This document shows, piece by piece, positions 23,796 through 32,476 of a DNA stretch of 64,000 nt. Each line of letters opens with the position of its first letter. Within the stretch, counting starts at the first letter, position 1. The stretch lies in contig NZ_JBELOI010000001.1 in assembly GCF_040276065.1 (NCBI RefSeq), forward strand, positions 248,001 to 312,000. The letters run 5' to 3'. Source of the stretch: Castellaniella sp040276065. Its GTDB lineage: Bacteria; Pseudomonadota; Gammaproteobacteria; Burkholderiales; Burkholderiaceae_B. The notes beneath the pieces were generated by a model. The model saw nothing but the letters and a program-made list of their open reading frames with translations. It did no database searches and was not told the origin of the DNA. The position numbers and the translations under genes are program-made.

Positions 23796-24638
23796 ATGAC
23801 CGAGAGCACCACCCGGGTCGGCAATGCCCGCCTGTCGGCGACCTTCGGGGCGCTGGCCGGCCGCGCGGCGCTGATCCCCTACATCACCGCCGGCGATCCG
23901 CTGGTGGCCTCAACGCCCGAGCTCATGCATGCCCTGGCCGGCGCCGGCGCCGACGTGATCGAACTGGGCGTGCCGTTCTCCGACCCGATGGCCGATGGTC
24001 CGGTGATCCAGCGCGCCGGCGATCGGGCGATCGCTGCCGGCACGAGCCTCACGCGGGTCCTCGAGATGGTTGCCGAATTCCGTCGCCGCGACGAGCGTAC
24101 GCCGGTGGTCCTGATGGGTTACGCCAATCCGATCGAGCGCATGGGCCGCGAGGTCTTTGCCGGGCGCGCGGCGCAGGCGGGTGTCGATGGCGTCCTCGTG
24201 GTGGACTACACCCCCGAGGAATCGATGGATTTTACCGGGATGCTGGCCGAGGCCGGCCTGGATCCGATTTTCCTGCTCGCGCCGACCTCGACCGAGGATC
24301 GCATGCGGCTGGTCGCCCGACTGGCGCGCGGCTATGTGTATTATGTGTCGCTCAAGGGCGTGACCGGCGCCGGGCACCTCGATACCGAGGACGTGCGGCG
24401 CCACCTCGAGATCATCCGCCGCCACCTGGATATCCCGGTGGGGGTGGGCTTCGGCATTCGCGATGCGCACAGCGCACAGGCCTTGGCCGCCTGCGCGGAT
24501 GCGGTGGTGATCGGCAGCGCGCTCATCCAGGTCATCGAGCAGTCCTCGCACGAGCGCGGACCGCAAGCCGCCATCGAGGCCGCGGCTCAATGGCTGGGCG
24601 GCATCCACCAGGCACTGACAGAGATCAAGCGAGGATAG
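23796..24638 (+). CDS. trpA: Tryptophan synthase alpha chain
   Basis: Cleaves indole-3-glycerol phosphate and passes indole to TrpB. In the 280-residue form the catalytic Glu56 (VIELGVPFSDP) and Asp67 (PMADGP) are seven residues offset from E. coli Glu49 and Asp60. The phosphate-binding GVGFGIRDAHSA is intact. I chose the ATG at 23796 because a GGAG sits 6 bp upstream; a GTG at 23781 overlapping the trpB stop would add five residues. accD starts 3 bp after the stop, so the three genes form one unit. Confidence 0.97.
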   Translation: MTESTTRVGNARLSATFGALAGRAALIPYITAGDPLVASTPELMHALAGAGADVIELGVPFSDPMADGPVIQRAGDRAIAAGTSLTRVLEMVAEFRRRDERTPVVLMGYANPIERMGREVFAGRAAQAGVDGVLVVDYTPEESMDFTGMLAEAGLDPIFLLAPTSTEDRMRLVARLARGYVYYVSLKGVTGAGHLDTEDVRRHLEIIRRHLDIPVGVGFGIRDAHSAQALAACADAVVIGSALIQVIEQSSHERGPQAAIEAAAQWLGGIHQALTEIKRG

Positions 24639-24641
24639 TTC

Positions 24642-25526
24642 ATGAGCTGGTTCGAGAAAATCCTGCCTCCGCGCATTAATCGCAGCAGCGATTCCAGCGC
24701 CAACAAGCGCGTTCCCGAGGGCCTCTGGGTCAAGTGCCCTTCCTGCGAATCCGTGTTGTACAAAGAGGACCTGCAGGCGACCCTGAACGTGTGCCCCAAG
24801 TGCAGCCACCACATGCGTATCGGCGCGCGCGCGCGTATTGATGCGCTGCTTGATCCCGAGGGCCGCGTCGAGATCGGCGCGGGCACGCGGCCGATGGACC
24901 CCCTGAAGTTCAAGGACTCGCGCAGATATCCCGAGCGCGTCTCCGAGGCCATCAAGCTGACGGGGGAATCCGAGGCCATGGTCGTCATGAGCGGCACAAT
25001 CCTGTCGGTGCCGGCGGTCCTGGCGTGTTTCGAATTCAGCTTCATGGGCGGCTCAATGGGCTCGGTGGTCGGTGAGCGCTTCGCCCGCGGCGTACAGGCC
25101 GCCATCGAAGGGCGCACGCCCTTTGTCAGCGTGTCGGCTTCCGGCGGCGCGCGCATGCAGGAATCACTGTTTTCCCTCCTGCAGATGGCCAAGACCAATG
25201 CCATGCTCAGCCGCCTGGCTGATGCGGGCCTGCCGTTCATCAGCATCCTGACCGATCCCACCATGGGCGGCGTGTCGGCCAGTTTCGCCTTCATGGGTGA
25301 TGTGGTGATGGCCGAGCCCAACGCTCTGATCGGTTTCGCGGGGCCGCGCGTCATCGAGCAGACGGTGCGCGAAAAATTGCCCGAAGGCTTCCAGCGCGCC
25401 GAGTTCCTGCTGGCCAAGGGCGCGATCGACTGCGTGGTCGATCGCCGCGAGATGCGCACCGAGCTGGCCCACCTGCTGGCCCTGTTCATGCGCCAGCCCA
25501 TCGAGGTGGTGTCAAAGGTCGCCTAG
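24642..25526 (+). CDS. accD: Acetyl-CoA carboxylase carboxyltransferase subunit beta
   Basis: Transfers the carboxyl group from biotin to acetyl-CoA in the first committed step of fatty acid synthesis, together with AccA. The 294-residue protein starts MSWFEKILPPRI and has the N-terminal zinc ribbon Cys32, 35, 51 and 54 (CPSC and CPKC). The oxyanion-hole and CoA-binding blocks SASGGARMQESLFSLLQMAKT and DPTMGGVSASFAFMGD are intact. Linkage trpB-trpA-accD is a common proteobacterial arrangement. The gene ends just before a strong terminator; the frequently following folC is absent. Confidence 0.97.
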   Translation: MSWFEKILPPRINRSSDSSANKRVPEGLWVKCPSCESVLYKEDLQATLNVCPKCSHHMRIGARARIDALLDPEGRVEIGAGTRPMDPLKFKDSRRYPERVSEAIKLTGESEAMVVMSGTILSVPAVLACFEFSFMGGSMGSVVGERFARGVQAAIEGRTPFVSVSASGGARMQESLFSLLQMAKTNAMLSRLADAGLPFISILTDPTMGGVSASFAFMGDVVMAEPNALIGFAGPRVIEQTVREKLPEGFQRAEFLLAKGAIDCVVDRREMRTELAHLLALFMRQPIEVVSKVA

Positions 25527-25539
25527 CGTCAGGTCACGC

Positions 25540-25580
25540 GATAAAAAGAGGGCGGCACATCGTGCCGCCCTCTTTTTATC
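25540..25580. terminator. Bidirectional intrinsic terminator between accD and rne
   Basis: A perfect 19-bp stem with loop ATC: GATAAAAAGAGGGCGGCAC at 25540-25558 pairs with GTGCCGCCCTCTTTTTATC at 25562-25580. The arms supply a T5 run on both strands, so it can end accD transcripts and, on the other strand, rne transcripts. It is the clearest terminator in the window. Confidence 0.95.
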
Positions 25581-25615
25581 CGTGGGGCCGCCCCGAAGGG
25601 CGGCCGAGTCGGGGG

Positions 25616-28600
25616 TCAGTGGGTTTCCACCTGTTCCAGGGGCTCGTCCTGGCGCAGGGCCGCCGGCTTGCGGGCGCGGCCCAGGCGCACCGGCGCGGCC
25701 GGGGTGTAGGACGTGCCTGTGGTGCGCGTTTCGATGAGCTGCATGCCGGCGGCCTGCAGCGACTCGCTGATCGGTGGCATGGCGATCGGCGCCGTGCCGT
25801 CGGGCACCGTGGTCTCGGCGGGCGGTTCGGCCTGCACGATCGTGGTGTCCGCAAGCCCGATGGCTCGGTCGTCGCGCGCCTGGGCGGCCTCGATGACGGC
25901 GGGGGCGGCTGCCCGGGTTGCCTGCTCGATGGCAGGAGCCGTTTCCTCGATGGCGGGAACCGTTTCCTCGATGGCGGGAACCGTTTCCTCGATGGCGGGG
26001 GCGGCTTCCATGGCAGTGACGGCGGCTTCCTCGATCACGGAGACGGGCTCCTCGGCCGCGGGGACGGTTTCCTCGGCTGCCGGGGCGGCCGGTTCGGCCG
26101 TCGGCACCTCCTCCCAGGACACCGGGGTGGAGGATTCGGCGGTCGTCGAGCCGGTGCTGGCCTCGGTCCACCCCTCGTTGGCGGTGTCCGCCACGGGTTG
26201 CGCGGCAGCGGGCAAGATCCGGGCGTAGCGGTCATGGGCCGATTCGGCGTCGGCCGGGGCCGGTTCGGCAGCCGCCGTGGGGGCGGGTTCGCGGGGCGCG
26301 AATTCCAGGGTCTGCTGCACGTCGGGCTGTGCGGCACCGTTCAGGGCGTGAGGATCGAAACGCGGTGACTCGTGGGTTTCGATATCGACCGCGTGTGGGG
26401 CGCCGTCGTCGTCACCGGATGCCTCGACGGCCTGGGTATCGCTGTCCGTGGCCTCGACGGCGGCTTCGCCGCTGCGGCGGCCGCGGCGGCTGCGGCGGCG
26501 GCGGCGCTTGCGCTCGGGATCGCCGGATTCGGTGTCCACGGCGGGACCGGCGACGGGTGCTTCGGTCTCGTCATCCGGCAGATCGGCCAGGGTGGGGGCC
26601 AGGGTCTCGGCCGGCAGGGCGATGGCGGCGCTTGCCGCCGCCGGCAGCGCCGTGGTCAGCTCGTCCGCTTCGGCTCCAATTGCGACCTGGGCGTCCTCGT
26701 GGCGGCTACGACCGCGGCCACGGCGACCACGATTACGGCGTGGTTCGCCGGTCTCGGCGTGTGCGGCCTCGGGGGCTGCTTGTACGGGAGCCTGATTTGC
26801 CTGGACAGCAGTGGTGGTGCGCACGGCCTCGCGATCACCGCGCTCGTTGGGACGCTCGCCGCGCTCGCGTCGGCGTCCGCGGCCCGATGATGTGCCCTGG
26901 CCGCGTTCGCGGCGCGCGTCGGTGCCGGCGCGCCGGCCGCGCGCCGAGGCGGTTTCCTCGGCCTTGGGGGCCTCGGTGGCGGTTTGCGTCTGGTCCGATC
27001 CGGCCAGCCAGCCAAACAGGCGCTTGAACAGGCCGCCGCTGGCCCGGGGCGTCGGCGCGGCGACGGCGGTCGCGGCCACGGCCTTGGCCTCGGGTTCAAC
27101 GTGGCGCGGCGCCGGCTCGGCGGGCTGGATGCCCTTGACCAGCGCCTCGGGCCGGGACTTGGCCTCCTGGGCCTTGTTGGGCTGCCAGGTCACCTTGTCC
27201 TCGGGCTCCTGCACCAGTTCGAAGCTGGTCTTGTGCTCTTCCAGGCGCGGGTCGTCGTGGCGCAGCCGCTCGATGTGGTGGTGCGGGGTTTCCAGCGACT
27301 TGTTGGGGATCAGGACCAGGTTCACTTTGAGGCGGGACTCGATCTGGCCGATGTCGCGGCGCTTTTCGTTCAGCAGGAACGTGGCGACCTCGACGGGCAC
27401 CTGCGCGTGCAGCGCGGCAGTGCCTTCCTTCATGGCTTCTTCCTGGAGCAGGCGCAGTACGTGCAGGGCGCTGGATTCCGCGTCGCGGATCACGCCGGTG
27501 CCGGTGCAGCGCGGGCAGGTGATGTGGGACCCTTCGCTCAGGGCCGGACGCAGGCGCTGGCGCGAGAGCTCCATCAGGCCGAAGCGCGAGATCTTGCCCA
27601 TCTGGACACGAGCCCGGTCAAAGTGCAGCGCGTCGCGCAGGCGCTGTTCCACGGCGCGCTGGTTTTTGCTTTCCTCCATGTCGATGAAATCGATCACGAT
27701 CAGGCCGCCCAGGTCGCGCAGGCGCAACTGGCGGGCGACCTCGTCGGCGGCCTCGAGGTTGGTGCGCAAGGCGGTTTCCTCGATGTCGGCCCCGCGCGTG
27801 GAGCGCGCCGAGTTCACGTCCACGGCGACCAGCGCCTCGGTGTGGTCGATCACGACGGCCCCGCCCGAGGGGAGCTGGACCGTGCGCGAGTAGGCGGTTT
27901 CGATTTGGTGTTCGATCTGGAAGCGCGAGAACAGCGGCACGTCGTCGCGATAGAGTTTGACGCGGCCGACGTTGTCGGGCATCACCACGCTCATGAAGGC
28001 GGTGGCCTGATCATGGATGTCGTCGGTATCAATCAGGATCTCGCCGATTTCAGGCGAGAAATAGTCGCGAATGGCGCGGATGACCAGGCTGGATTCCAGG
28101 TAGATCAGGATGGGCGCCTTGTTGTCGCGCGCGGCGGCATCGATCGCGCTCCAGAGCTGCAGCAGGTAGTTCAGGTCCCATTGCAGCTCCTCGGCGCTGC
28201 GGCCGATGCCCGCCGTGCGGGCGATCATGCTCATGCCCGAAGGGATCTCGAGCTGGTCCATGGTGTCGCGCAGTTCCTGGCGGTCCTCGCCCTCGACGCG
28301 GCGCGAGACACCGCCGCCCCGGGGGTTGTTGGGCATCAGGACCAGATAGCGGCCGGCCAGCGAAATGAAGGTGGTCAGGGCCGCGCCCTTGTTGCCGCGC
28401 TCTTCTTTTTCGACCTGGATGATGAGTTCCTGGCCCTCGGAGAGCGCGTCCTGGATGCGCGCGGTGCGCACGTCCACGCCTTCCTTGAAATAGCTGCGCG
28501 CAACCTCTTTGAAGGGGAGGAAGCCGTGGCGTTCTTCGCCGTAGCTGACGAAGCAGGCTTCGAGGCCGGGTTCGATGCGTGTGATGACGCCTTTGTAGAT

Positions 28601-28720
28601 GTTGCCCTTGCGTTGTTCGCGTCCGGCAGTTTCGATGTCCAGATCGATGAGCTTCTGACCATCGACAATGGCGACGCGTAGCTCTTCTTGGTGCGTCGCA
28701 TTGAACAGCATGCGTTTCAT
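25616..28720 (-). CDS. rne: Ribonuclease E
   Basis: Endoribonuclease central to mRNA decay and rRNA/tRNA processing, scaffold of the degradosome. It is 1034 residues. The catalytic half (about 1-510) has the S1 domain (KGNIYKGVITRIEPGLEACF), the 5'-sensor/RNase H-like parts, the DNase I-like catalytic aspartates in VAVDVNSARSTRG and VIDFIDMEE, and the zinc-link CPRCTGTG. The C-terminal half is low-complexity: an Arg-rich block with RKRRRRRSRRGRR that probably binds RNA, and acidic Ala/Glu/Pro sequence including tandem AIEETVP repeats. The ATG at 28720 (MKRMLFNATHQEELR) is standard. Transcription probably starts far upstream, giving a 5' UTR of about 460 nt. Confidence 0.97.
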   Translation of the reverse strand: MKRMLFNATHQEELRVAIVDGQKLIDLDIETAGREQRKGNIYKGVITRIEPGLEACFVSYGEERHGFLPFKEVARSYFKEGVDVRTARIQDALSEGQELIIQVEKEERGNKGAALTTFISLAGRYLVLMPNNPRGGGVSRRVEGEDRQELRDTMDQLEIPSGMSMIARTAGIGRSAEELQWDLNYLLQLWSAIDAAARDNKAPILIYLESSLVIRAIRDYFSPEIGEILIDTDDIHDQATAFMSVVMPDNVGRVKLYRDDVPLFSRFQIEHQIETAYSRTVQLPSGGAVVIDHTEALVAVDVNSARSTRGADIEETALRTNLEAADEVARQLRLRDLGGLIVIDFIDMEESKNQRAVEQRLRDALHFDRARVQMGKISRFGLMELSRQRLRPALSEGSHITCPRCTGTGVIRDAESSALHVLRLLQEEAMKEGTAALHAQVPVEVATFLLNEKRRDIGQIESRLKVNLVLIPNKSLETPHHHIERLRHDDPRLEEHKTSFELVQEPEDKVTWQPNKAQEAKSRPEALVKGIQPAEPAPRHVEPEAKAVAATAVAAPTPRASGGLFKRLFGWLAGSDQTQTATEAPKAEETASARGRRAGTDARRERGQGTSSGRGRRRERGERPNERGDREAVRTTTAVQANQAPVQAAPEAAHAETGEPRRNRGRRGRGRSRHEDAQVAIGAEADELTTALPAAASAAIALPAETLAPTLADLPDDETEAPVAGPAVDTESGDPERKRRRRRSRRGRRSGEAAVEATDSDTQAVEASGDDDGAPHAVDIETHESPRFDPHALNGAAQPDVQQTLEFAPREPAPTAAAEPAPADAESAHDRYARILPAAAQPVADTANEGWTEASTGSTTAESSTPVSWEEVPTAEPAAPAAEETVPAAEEPVSVIEEAAVTAMEAAPAIEETVPAIEETVPAIEETAPAIEQATRAAAPAVIEAAQARDDRAIGLADTTIVQAEPPAETTVPDGTAPIAMPPISESLQAAGMQLIETRTTGTSYTPAAPVRLGRARKPAALRQDEPLEQVETH
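25920..26003 (-). repeat. Four tandem 21-bp units encoding AIEETVP-type repeats in RNase E
   Basis: Units of 21 bp start at 25920, 25941, 25962 and 25983. The two central copies are identical (GTTTCCTCGATGGCGGGAAC plus one C on the plus strand) and the outer two are imperfect. They encode seven-residue repeats in the acidic C-terminal region of RNase E. Being in-frame, copy number can vary without breaking the gene. Confidence 0.9.
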
Positions 28721-29190
28721 GAGTGGGTTTCTCCGTTGTCATGGCGCGCCGGGTTCGGCGCACGACCTCGGGTCACTCGGTCTGCGTGGCTGTGGTCTGC
28801 GTAAGGGTCGAGCGGGCCAGGAACGTCAGGCCGCGCCCACTCCTGTCCGGGTAGGCACGGCGCGCCTTGAGGCGCGAGGTTCTGGCAGCAGGGCGGTCAG
28901 GGGCACGGTAGTGGTTGACAAAAATACTTGCTGGGAACGGCAGGCGCGCACGAATGGCCACGCCTGGTGCTGAAAAGAGCAGAAACCGACAGCGTCGCAC
29001 GCGGTGTTCCATCGATTCCCCGGGCCCGACATGAGATGTGGGCGGGGTGGAACCAGGATGGTACCGGCGACCTTGGACCCGGAGGCTGGAGTCCAGGCAT
29101 TACAATGAGCGCCTTATGGTTCGACGGAGACGCATCCATTGCATCTCTACGTCGAGCGGTATCCAGCCTCTATAGGCTGGAAGCGATTAT
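28721..29190. promoter_or_regulatory. 470-bp divergent region: putative long 5' UTR of rne
   Basis: No gene is seen here. On the minus strand it would be the untranslated leader of rne. It contains a perfect hairpin CGCGCC-TTGA-GGCGCG (28861-28876) and, at its far end, CCAGCCT-CTAT-AGGCTGG (29163-29180). In E. coli the rne leader is several hundred nucleotides long and its hairpins mediate autoregulation by RNase E; an equivalent role here is inference. A TTGACA hexamer at 28915-28920 on the plus strand has no matching -10. Confidence 0.55.
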
Positions 29191-29213
29191 ATGCCGCTTT
29201 TCCCTATGCGCAA
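29186..29213 (-). promoter_or_regulatory. Putative rne promoter overlapping the rluC start codon
   Basis: Minus strand: -35 TTGCGC (29213-29208), a 16-bp spacer and a perfect -10 TATAAT (29191-29186). The first base of the rluC ATG (29191) is part of the -10. A start near 29179 would put the stem CCAGCCT-CTAT-AGGCTGG at the extreme 5' end of the rne transcript. Confidence 0.6.
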
Positions 29214-30168
29214 AATAGTTGATGCGATTCCCGTGAAAAATCCCGCGCCCAGTGTGCGCTTTGTCACCGTGGGGCCCGAGCATGCCGGGCAGCGTGTGGA
29301 CAACTTTCTGTTGCGCGCCTGCAAAGGGGTGCCCAAGAGCCACATCTACAAGGCGATCCGCAGTGGCGAGGTGCGGATCAACAAGGGCCGTTGCGCGGCG
29401 GACACTCGCCTGAACGATGGCGATCTGCTGCGCATTCCACCCCTGCGCCTGCCCGCGCCCGGCGAGCGGCCCGCCGTGCCGCCGGCCGTGTTTCCCGTGA
29501 TCCACGAGGACCGGGACCTCCTGGTGATCGACAAGCCCGCCGGCGTGGCGGTCCATGGCGGCAGCGGGGTGTCGTTCGGGGTGATCGAGCAGTTGCGGGC
29601 GGCGCGGCCCGGCGAGCGCTTCCTCGAGCTGGCGCATCGGCTGGACCGCGAGACCTCCGGCCTGTTGATGGTCGCCCGTTCGCGCCGGGCGTTGCTCGCC
29701 CTGCACGATATGCTGCGCGAAGCGGCGGGGCACAAGCATTATCTGGCCCTGGTGGTGGGGGATTGGGTCAACGAGCGGCAGCATATCCGGCTGCCCCTGC
29801 TGAGGACCCTGACCGCCTCGGGCGAGCGCCGCGTCCGCGTGGATCCACAGGGCAGGCCCGCCCACACCATTGTCACCCTGCAGCGGCGCTATGGGCGCTA
29901 CAGCCTCGTGGGCGCCGAGCTGCGCAGCGGCCGCACCCACCAGATCCGGGTGCATCTGGCGGCCAGCGGCCATCCCATCGCGGGCGACGAGAAGTACGGC
30001 CTGGACGAGGTGCGCGCCGCCCTCGCGGCCGCGGGGTTCCGGCGCATGTTCCTGCATGCGCACCGCCTCGAGTTGCCCCACCCGGTCAGCGGCGAACCGC
30101 TGCGGCTCGAGGCGCCCTTGCCTCCCGCCTGCCTGGCCCTGCTGCGCACTCTCGGAGACCGCACATGA
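29191..30168 (+). CDS. rluC: 23S rRNA pseudouridine synthase, RluC type
   Basis: Isomerises uridines to pseudouridine in 23S rRNA (955/2504/2580 in E. coli). The 325-residue protein has an N-terminal S4 RNA-binding domain (about 30-85, HAGQRVDNFLLRACKGVPKSHIYKAIRSGEV in two halves), and a catalytic RsuA/RluA domain with the Asp152 motif HRLDRETSGLL, then GRTHQIRVHLA and GDEKYG. rne and rluC are divergent neighbours, as in E. coli. The hairpin at 29163-29180 covers part of the GGAAG Shine-Dalgarno. The stop overlaps the next start (ATGA). Confidence 0.95.
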   Translation: MPLFPMRKIVDAIPVKNPAPSVRFVTVGPEHAGQRVDNFLLRACKGVPKSHIYKAIRSGEVRINKGRCAADTRLNDGDLLRIPPLRLPAPGERPAVPPAVFPVIHEDRDLLVIDKPAGVAVHGGSGVSFGVIEQLRAARPGERFLELAHRLDRETSGLLMVARSRRALLALHDMLREAAGHKHYLALVVGDWVNERQHIRLPLLRTLTASGERRVRVDPQGRPAHTIVTLQRRYGRYSLVGAELRSGRTHQIRVHLAASGHPIAGDEKYGLDEVRAALAAAGFRRMFLHAHRLELPHPVSGEPLRLEAPLPPACLALLRTLGDRT

Positions 30169-30818
30169 AGACCTACCGCGCCGTGATTTTCGACTGGGAC
30201 GGCACCCTGATGGATTCCACGCAGCACATCGTTGCCGCTTTGCGCAGTGCCTGTGCCGATCTGGGCCTGCCCCTGCCCTCGGTCGAGGAGGCGAGCTGGG
30301 TCATCGGCTTGTCCATCGAGGCCGCGCTGTACCGGCTGGTCCCGGACCTCACGTCCGAGCGGATGGAGGCCTTCGCCGAACGTTATCGCGCGCACTTCCT
30401 GAGCCAGGATCGGGAACAACAGCTCTTTCCCGGGCAAGACGCCTTCCTGCGGGGCTTGCACCAGCGCGGCGTCGTCCTGGGGGTCGCCACGGGCAAGAGC
30501 CGCCGGGGGCTGGACCGCGCGCTCGACGCCTTGGCGCTGCGCGAGGTGTTCCAGGCCACCCGCTGCGCCGACGAGGCGGCCGGCAAGCCCGACCCCGCCA
30601 TGCTCGAGCAACTGCTGCACGAGTTGAGCCTCGAGCCCTTCGAGGTGGTGATGGTGGGGGACACCACCCATGATGTGCTGATGGCCCGGTATGCGGGCGT
30701 CGACAGCCTGGCGGTCAGCTACGGCGCGCATTCGCGCAAGGAGCTCGGCACGGCCGAGCCCACGGCCCTGGCCTCGAGCGTCGGCGACATGCAGGCCTGG
30801 CTGCTGGCGCGGACCTGA
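30165..30818 (+). CDS. HAD-family hydrolase, phosphoglycolate phosphatase-like
   Basis: A 217-residue HAD subfamily IA phosphatase. The nucleophile motif VIFDWDGTLMDS carries Asp10 and the acid/base Asp12, a cap domain follows (about 17-85), then motif II GVATGKS, a motif III lysine in GKPDPAM, and motif IV VMVGDTTHDVLMA. Translationally coupled to rluC; the same pairing is seen in other betaproteobacteria. Substrate unknown; phosphoglycolate or another small phosphomonoester is the family default. Confidence 0.92.
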   Translation: MKTYRAVIFDWDGTLMDSTQHIVAALRSACADLGLPLPSVEEASWVIGLSIEAALYRLVPDLTSERMEAFAERYRAHFLSQDREQQLFPGQDAFLRGLHQRGVVLGVATGKSRRGLDRALDALALREVFQATRCADEAAGKPDPAMLEQLLHELSLEPFEVVMVGDTTHDVLMARYAGVDSLAVSYGAHSRKELGTAEPTALASSVGDMQAWLLART

Positions 30819-30910
30819 GCGCGCCCGCCGGACGCTTGAAATTTGAACTTTCGCGGCGGACAATAGTCCGAGGGTTCATGCGGGCCTCGTCCCGGTTTCC
30901 TGGAGAACGT

Positions 30911-31864
30911 ATGCGCGGCGGCAATCCTATCCGGCCCTCCGAGATCACCCCGGAGGCGGTTTGGCAGTCCCGGCGCCAGTGGCTGCGCCAAGTCGCCACG
31001 GGCTCGCTCGCCCTGGGCCTGCCCTGGGGCGCGCGCGCCGACGAGGCGGCGCCCGAGGGGCCGCCCCTCGCGGGCAGGCCCAATCCGGCCCTGTCGGTCG
31101 ACGAGCCGCCCAATGCCTGGAGCGACATCACCACCTACAATAACTTCTATGAGTTCGGCACCGGCAAGGCCGATCCTTCCCTGAACGCTGGCCGGATGCG
31201 CCTCGAGCCCTGGCAGGTCCGCATCGACGGGGCGCTGCGCCGTCCTGTGACGCTGGACATGGATGCGCTGCTGCGCCTGGCGCCCCTCGAAGAGCGCGTC
31301 TACCGCCTGCGCTGCGTGGAGGCCTGGTCCATGGTGATTCCCTGGACGGGATATTCGCTCTCCCACCTGATCAAATACGTGGAGCCCACGGCCGACGCCC
31401 GCTATGTCGTATTCACCACCGACCTGCAGGCCGAGGCCATGCCGGGCGTGCGCGACGGCATCCTCGATTGGCCCTATACCGAGGGCCTGCGCATGGATGA
31501 GGCCATGCATCCGCTGACCCTGCTGACGTTTGGCGTGTACGGACGCCGCCTGCCGGCCCAGAACGGCGCGCCGCTGCGGGTGGTGGTGCCCTGGAAATAC
31601 GGTTTCAAGTCGGCCAAGTCGCTGGTCCATATCCGCCTGCAGGCCGAGGCGCCGGTCTCGAGCTGGATGCGCGCCGCGCCCCGCGAGTACGGCTTCTATG
31701 CAAATGTGAATCCCGACGTTCCGCATCCGCGCTGGAGCCAGGCGACCGAACGGCGCATCGGCCAAAGCTTGTTCGCGCCGCGCATCCCCACCCTGCCATT
31801 CAACGGCTATGCCGAGCAGGTGGCAGGACTGTATCAGGGCATGGATCTGCGACGGAATTTCTGA
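30911..31864 (+). CDS. msrP: Periplasmic protein-methionine-sulfoxide reductase catalytic subunit MsrP
   Basis: Molybdopterin enzyme that repairs oxidised methionines in periplasmic proteins. The 317-residue precursor has a twin-arginine signal (SRRQWLRQVATGSLALGLP, Arg21-22), then the sulfite-oxidase fold: NNFYEFGTGK, the Mo-ligand Cys near 135 in RLRCVEAWSMVIPW, TTDLQAEAMPG and PWKYGFKSAKS. The ATG at 30911 has GGAG 5 bp upstream; in-frame sequence from 30836 would add 25 residues before the Tat signal. The stop overlaps the msrQ start (TGATG). Confidence 0.96.
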   Translation: MRGGNPIRPSEITPEAVWQSRRQWLRQVATGSLALGLPWGARADEAAPEGPPLAGRPNPALSVDEPPNAWSDITTYNNFYEFGTGKADPSLNAGRMRLEPWQVRIDGALRRPVTLDMDALLRLAPLEERVYRLRCVEAWSMVIPWTGYSLSHLIKYVEPTADARYVVFTTDLQAEAMPGVRDGILDWPYTEGLRMDEAMHPLTLLTFGVYGRRLPAQNGAPLRVVVPWKYGFKSAKSLVHIRLQAEAPVSSWMRAAPREYGFYANVNPDVPHPRWSQATERRIGQSLFAPRIPTLPFNGYAEQVAGLYQGMDLRRNF

Positions 31865-32472
31865 TGGCGCGCGCCGACTGGCCCCTGCGTCTGTCCAAGG
31901 GGGGGCTGTTCCTCGCCTGCCTGTATCCGTTGGCGCGCTGGTTCTGGCTGGGAGCGCACGACGGGCTGAGCGCGAACCCGCCTGAGTTTCTCATCCGGTC
32001 CTCGGGGGTCTGGGCGCTGGTCGCGCTGTGGCTGACCCTGTGCGCAACCCCGCTGCGGCGTCTCCTGGGTTGGCCGGGGGCGATCCGGTACCGCCGCATG
32101 CTGGGCCTGTACGCGTTTTTCTATACGGTGCTGCATGTGCTGGCCTGGGGCTGGTGGGACCGGGGCGGCAACTGGGCGGCGATGTGGACGGACGTGTGGC
32201 AGCGCGATTTCATCCTGATCGGAACGCTGGCGGTATTGTGCCTGGTGCCCCTGGCCCTGACGTCCACTCACGGATGGATCCGCCGGCTGGGGCGGGGGTG
32301 GCGGCGCTTGCACACCCTCGTCTATCCGGCGGCTGTGCTCTCGGTGCTGCATTTCTACCTGATGCGCGCGGGCAAGAACGATTTTGCCGAGCCTCACGTC
32401 TACGCCTTGATTCTTGCCGCGCTGCTGGGGTTGCGGCTGTGGTGGCGGGTCCGGACCCGGCCGTCCGGATAG
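31864..32472 (+). CDS. msrQ: Heme-binding membrane subunit MsrQ
   Basis: Inner-membrane cytochrome that passes electrons from the quinone pool to MsrP. The 202-residue protein has about six hydrophobic segments and conserved histidines in YTVLHVLAW, RRLHTLVYPAAVLSVLHFYL. WIRRLGRGWRRLH is the family cytosolic loop. Coupled to msrP by a TGATG overlap, so it is translated with it. Confidence 0.96.
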   Translation: MARADWPLRLSKGGLFLACLYPLARWFWLGAHDGLSANPPEFLIRSSGVWALVALWLTLCATPLRRLLGWPGAIRYRRMLGLYAFFYTVLHVLAWGWWDRGGNWAAMWTDVWQRDFILIGTLAVLCLVPLALTSTHGWIRRLGRGWRRLHTLVYPAAVLSVLHFYLMRAGKNDFAEPHVYALILAALLGLRLWWRVRTRPSG

Positions 32473-32476
32473 AGGT

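Noticed and set aside
25920..26003. Tandem 21-bp units as a CRISPR-like array
   Set aside because: Units are contiguous without spacers and in frame within rne.
26984..28681. 565-codon open frame antisense to rne
   Set aside because: Composition mirrors the rne codons and no family motif is visible.
28915..28943. TTGACA on the plus strand as a promoter of rluC
   Set aside because: No -10 at 16-18 bp spacing (the bases are GC-rich); it is also about 270 bp from the gene.
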